DNA of 10,252 nucleotides from Spirogloea muscicola (taxonomy: Eukaryota > Streptophyta > Zygnematophyceae > Spirogloeales > Spirogloeaceae): assembly GCA_009602725.1 (NCBI GenBank), contig WELB01000438.1, positions 21,266 through 31,517 on the forward strand, read 5' to 3'. This document shows, piece after piece, positions 7,901-10,252 of this stretch (its first letter is position 1; each line of letters starts with the position of its first letter). The translations under genes were made by a program, and so were the position numbers. The notes under the pieces were generated by a model, which searched no databases, had not been told where the DNA came from, and saw only the letters and a list, made by a program, of their open reading frames with translations.

Positions 7901-10252
7901 GGTAAGAGCGCACACTGGCCAGCTCGGGGAAGAAGAGAACGCTGCCACCTTCCAAATGCCTGTGCTATGATGCAGCAGCAGTGTCAGTGCCAGACTCAGT
8001 CGCTCCTCTTTCTAACACTATCCTCCCCAGCCTATCCTGTCAAGGGAAGGCTCCAAGAAGACAAGGCCGGCCAAGAATCAAGACAATGTCTGAGCTACTC
8101 CAAGCTGCTTGTGCAGCTCAACTGAATTTGCCTGTCAATAGTTCCAAGCTGGCTGACCTGAGCAAGCTGGCGATGCTATCGTCCGCATCCAGCGAGCCCC
8201 TGGATGCAAGGAAAGACCGTGTGCTGCGGCCCAGGGCAGCAAACACGCCAAAAACTGCAAGGTCGCTTCCAAGGGCCTGCATCCATACGTGCCAACAGAG
8301 GACGTGTTGAGAAGGCCATGGAGCCAAATGGCATGCTGACCTTCCTTCAGCCCAGCTTTGACACATGTGATACCGTAACAAGTCAGTCATGATAATACAT
8401 TGATATCAGGGACAAAATCTACAGTAAGAGGTACGCAGATTGTCAGTGTGAGAGACGGTCAGAGGAACAAGTAGACAAGTAGCAATGCCAATGGCAGTTG
8501 AAGTCGCACATGCAATAGCTGTAGCCTTTTCAAATTATCAGATATAGCACCTTGCCAGTAGCAATGCTTGTTGCAATGCATGCTGCAGGCTCGTAGCAAC
8601 GGCAAGCAAACAACCAGTAACAGTGGACGCATTGAAGCAAACATACATTCACATTACCAGACGCAAAGGCTGTCAGAGCCTATTCCTTAGCCCTCAGCTC
8701 TAAGTCTAAGCGCAAACCCCAGGCTTTCAGTACCTCAAGGTCCTCAGAATTCCAAGAGGAGTACACGCCCTCCCTCAGGATTGCCTGCCGAAGCTGCGCC
8801 TCCAGGAACTGCACCCAGAAGGAGCACTCTGCCTTGCCGCCGCTGCTCGTATCCCCGCCACATGCGGCCGCTGCTCGGGGGCCCATGACATGCAGGAAGG
8901 TATGCGCCAGCCCAGCGAGGGCGGCGCTCTGCTGCGCCGCCTCCAGCGAGACAGCATCTGCTGTCAGCTGTATCAGGCTGCCAGCCTCCTTGTGCAGCGC
9001 CTCCGTGAGAGCTGTTGGCAGGGCCGGCGCCAGTAGCAGGATGGCACCGCAGACGCGCAGCGCCAGGGATGCCAGGACTGCGTTGCAATCATGGTCCAAG
9101 GGACCATATGCAGCCTCCGAGCGCCTGCCATGCATGAGATGATGCAAATTGAGGCATTCTGTAGATCGACAACTCTGCTCGCTAAATGTCAAAGTATTTT
9201 CCGTCCACTAGGCAAAGCTCAGTATTACGAGAGCATTCATGTCATGGATGTGTTGTTGCAAGTACTTTCACTACTAAGAATGCGAGTCTAATTTGGACTG
9301 AAGGTCACATTCGCATCCTGTGACATGGGTGTACATGTTTATATGCTGACCGCATACTTGGATTTATGAGAGTCTGTGCACCTTGTTATATAGCAGAGAA
9401 GACTATATACTCTTGAATTGGACAACTTATGATGGTTATGTAGGCACAACACGTAGTGGACACGGTCAGTATGACAGTTGATACTATAAAAGACTCAAGT
9501 GGATGATGCAGAGTAGATATGATTCGCAGAGCTCGCTCACGAGAGCAATGTCAAGGAAACGTCGACGAAGCTGCCGTTGAAGGCGCGTAGCATTGCCGAG
9601 ACCTGGCCCGGGTGCACGTCGGCCCAGAACCAGCGGTCCAGGCTAGGATCACCGCGCGACGCCAGCAGCTCGCGGACATGCCCATCAAGCTGGGCGAGCA
9701 GGGGCGCGAAGCTGCGGACAAGGAGGGAGTGGCGGCATGAGCTACTCAGCTTACACAAGGATGCCATGGCCAGTTGTCGGCTGCATGAGGATGTACAAGA
9801 GGACGGCCGACATGACCTTCAGACTGACTGCGTACCCGCTACTACGGCTCTGGGGAAATGCGGCGTACCTTTGCGCCACAGCGGTGCTCACCCGGCTGCC
9901 CTGCCCTGCACCCCGGTCCTCCGCAATCTCAATCATCGCTGTGATTGCTGCAAGAGCCGCACCCTGCAGCAGAGATGCGACGGCAACCTGGCCGTCAGCT
10001 CGTTGACGTTAACCCACAGGCGCGAGAGCACCATGGTGTCTGGGCCAAGGTGCGGCAGAGAAGGGCTTAAGGATTCAGGGTTTTGGGGTTAACGTGAAGG
10101 GTAATGGGGTTTAATTGTTTAGGGTTAGTGTGTAGGGTTAGGGTAAGGGTTGGGGTTGGGGCAGGGCGAACCTGGTGGGCAACGGACCGGGCCCACGCGG
10201 CGTCGCCGTTGAGGCCGAGCCAGCCGCGGGGCGCGAACCACGGCGCCCGCCG
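3977..10252 (-). CDS. Plant-type LETM1-like protein, about 16 exons, 5' end outside the window
   Basis: Minus-strand exons in transcription order: 10252-10172, exon 2 (start uncertain, ends 9869), 9711-9541, 9124-8734, 8276-8158, 7941-7887, 7508-7279, 6829-6655, 6448-6221 (or 6236), 6108-5996 (or 6047), 5821-5692, 5555-5406, 5257-5018, 4906-4736, 4502-4443, 4174-3977 (stop TGA). From exon 2 onward every junction keeps phase, and donors such as GTAAGT, GTGAGC and GTCAGT support it. The C-terminal exons carry the LETM1 family core; the upstream exons resemble, from memory, the long helical N-terminal part of land-plant LETM1-like proteins. LETM1 proteins are organelle inner-membrane proteins linked to K+/H+ (or Ca2+) exchange and ribosome binding, so a mitochondrial or plastid membrane role is likely but inferred. 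Targeting peptide and start codon lie beyond 10252. Exon 2 shows a frame break. Confidence 0.85.
5018..6829 (-). other. LETM1-like gene, exons 8-13 (coiled-coil middle)
   Basis: Exon 8 (6829-6655) and exon 9 (from 6448) carry charged helices such as VEATIRKLELLVAAS and LKREVEALEGALKAKALERE. Exon 10 (from 6108) begins VQAKERMQRKEEERDKARE, a highly charged single helix. Exon 11 (5821-5692) encodes LSSAVSDASSAVIGTAVQLV and ends at a perfect AAG|GTAAGT donor. Exon 12 (5555-5406, 50 codons) encodes an acidic coiled coil including AERFEVLRQELSILEERLR. Exon 13 (5257-5018, 80 codons) contains PRLWSPFG and DYRNFFNESVEKLKDAGA. Heptad-like Leu spacing in exons 9 and 12 suggests oligomerisation or docking. 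The ends of exons 9 and 10 are ambiguous between GT and GC donors, all in phase. Confidence 0.75.
6830..7278 (-). other. Intron 7 of the LETM1-like gene (449 nt)
   Basis: It has donor GTGAGC after GGACAG and acceptor TTGGCCACAG. Near its 5' end lies a short inverted repeat (TCGAAG/CTTCGA, 7236-7250) with a 3-nt loop. No other structure is recognised. Confidence 0.75.
7509..7886 (-). other. Intron 6 of the LETM1-like gene (378 nt)
   Basis: It has donor GTGGGA after GTGGAG and acceptor CCAATTCCAG before GTTGTGACTGAGGAG, phase 0. Nothing else is recognised in it; small plus-strand ORFs here have no coding features. Confidence 0.75.
8277..8733 (-). other. Intron 4 of the LETM1-like gene (457 nt)
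   Basis: It has donor GTACTG and acceptor GGATGCAG, phase 0. It starts inside an open frame that runs on to a stop at about 8680, so retention would truncate the protein. No repeat or RNA gene is recognised inside. Confidence 0.7.
9125..9540 (-). other. Intron 3 of the LETM1-like gene (416 nt)
   Basis: It has donor GTGAGC after CTCTC and acceptor CATGGCAG before exon 4; phase 2 on both sides. The middle (about 9240-9520) is markedly AT-rich. I see no RNA gene or mobile element. Confidence 0.75.
9541..10252 (-). other. LETM1-like gene, exons 1-3 (N-terminal region in window)
   Basis: Exon 1 (10252-10172) reads APWFAPRGWLGLNGDAAW and then ARSVAHQ, before a CAG|GTTCGC donor. Exon 2 ends at 9869 (AG|GTACGC) with the reading IEIAEDRGAGQGSRVSTAVA. 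Its start is unclear: a Trp-containing stretch MVLSRLWVNVNEL (10034-9996) is in a different frame from the QGAALAAI stretch that follows. An acceptor at 9988 (exon start 9987) would join exon 1 and the end of exon 2 in phase but would discard that stretch. Exon 3 (9711-9541) has a textbook pyrimidine-rich acceptor and encodes FAPLLAQLDGHVRELLASRG and FWADVHPGQVSAML. No known motif is assigned here; assignment rests on joining in phase to the downstream LETM1 exons. Confidence 0.65.
10040..10171 (-). repeat. Telomere-like degenerate repeat tract in intron 1 of the LETM1-like gene
   Basis: On the plus strand, from about 10076 to 10166, there are repeated units such as TTAGGG, TTTAGGG, GGGTTA and GGGGTT (for example TAGGGTTAGGGTAAGGG near 10133). 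On the transcribed strand this is CCCTAA-like and C/A-rich. It begins right after the exon 1 donor and ends near the first possible exon 2 acceptors. The units are too irregular to be an active telomere, and unique coding exons lie on both sides, so this is an interstitial telomere-like tract. Confidence 0.7.

Larger units (their letters stand above)
7279..9124 (-). other. LETM1-like gene, exons 4-7 (helical N-terminal domain)
   Basis: Exon 4 (9124-8734) encodes hydrophobic helices such as VCGAILLLAPALPTALTEAL and a Cys/Gly-rich loop. It ends in EDLE before a GTACTG donor; in-frame read-through would hit a stop at about 8680. Exon 5 (8276-8158) continues ALGSDLAVFGVFAALGRSTR. Exon 6 (7941-7887, only 55 nt) encodes VLFFPELASVRSYQLFVE. 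Exon 7 (7508-7279) encodes VVTEELAWLPFFPP and later SSRAAMFLRD. The joins EDLE-ALGSD, R-SVLFFPE and FVE-VVTEELAWLPFF read as continuous protein and resemble, from memory, the conserved N-terminal part of land-plant LETM1-like proteins. Membrane topology of the hydrophobic helices is not resolved. Confidence 0.75.

Overview
This window looks like nuclear DNA of a green alga (Chlorophyta; a trebouxiophyte- or chlorophycean-like genome is my inference). It holds two intron-rich protein genes that face each other tail to tail. The reasons for this assignment are GC-rich exons with Ala/Gly/Leu-rich products, AT-richer GT-AG introns of about 110 to 460 nt with mostly GCAG acceptors, a plant-type LETM1-like protein, a CCG microsatellite, and a tRNA-Asp-like (SINE-like) element in an intron. 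There are no operons, Shine-Dalgarno sites or bacterial genes. Almost no real gene is visible as a single ORF; exons had to be chained by splice sites and phase.

Plus strand, 1 to about 3453 (5' end beyond the window): six exons (<1-121, 379-784, 901-1097, 1280-2087, 2219-2375, 2711-3453) encode a leucine-rich-repeat domain of the cysteine-containing/AMN1-like style followed by about six ankyrin repeats. The first intron carries the tRNA-Asp-like element and a CCG/CTG repeat that runs almost into the splice acceptor. After the last ankyrin repeat the coding signal appears to jump to another frame that runs to 3502, suggesting an indel near 3175-3186.

3454-3976 lies between the two genes; I recognise no gene or clear poly(A) signal in it.

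Minus strand, 10252 down to 3977 (5' end beyond the window): about sixteen exons, nearly all joining in phase, encode a plant-type LETM1-like protein of roughly 850-900 residues within the window. It has a long alpha-helical N-terminal region, a charged coiled-coil middle, and a LETM1 core (helical segment, membrane segment, VTAVGHA and IPSAYG motifs) at the extreme C-terminus. The first intron is made of degenerate telomere-like repeats, and exon 2 has an apparent frame break. Organellar membrane location is inferred from the family.

The two proteins have no obvious shared pathway. The most unusual items are the intronic tRNA-Asp-like element, the telomere-like intron, the LRR-ankyrin fusion, the inverted layout of the LETM1-like protein, and one frame break in each gene.
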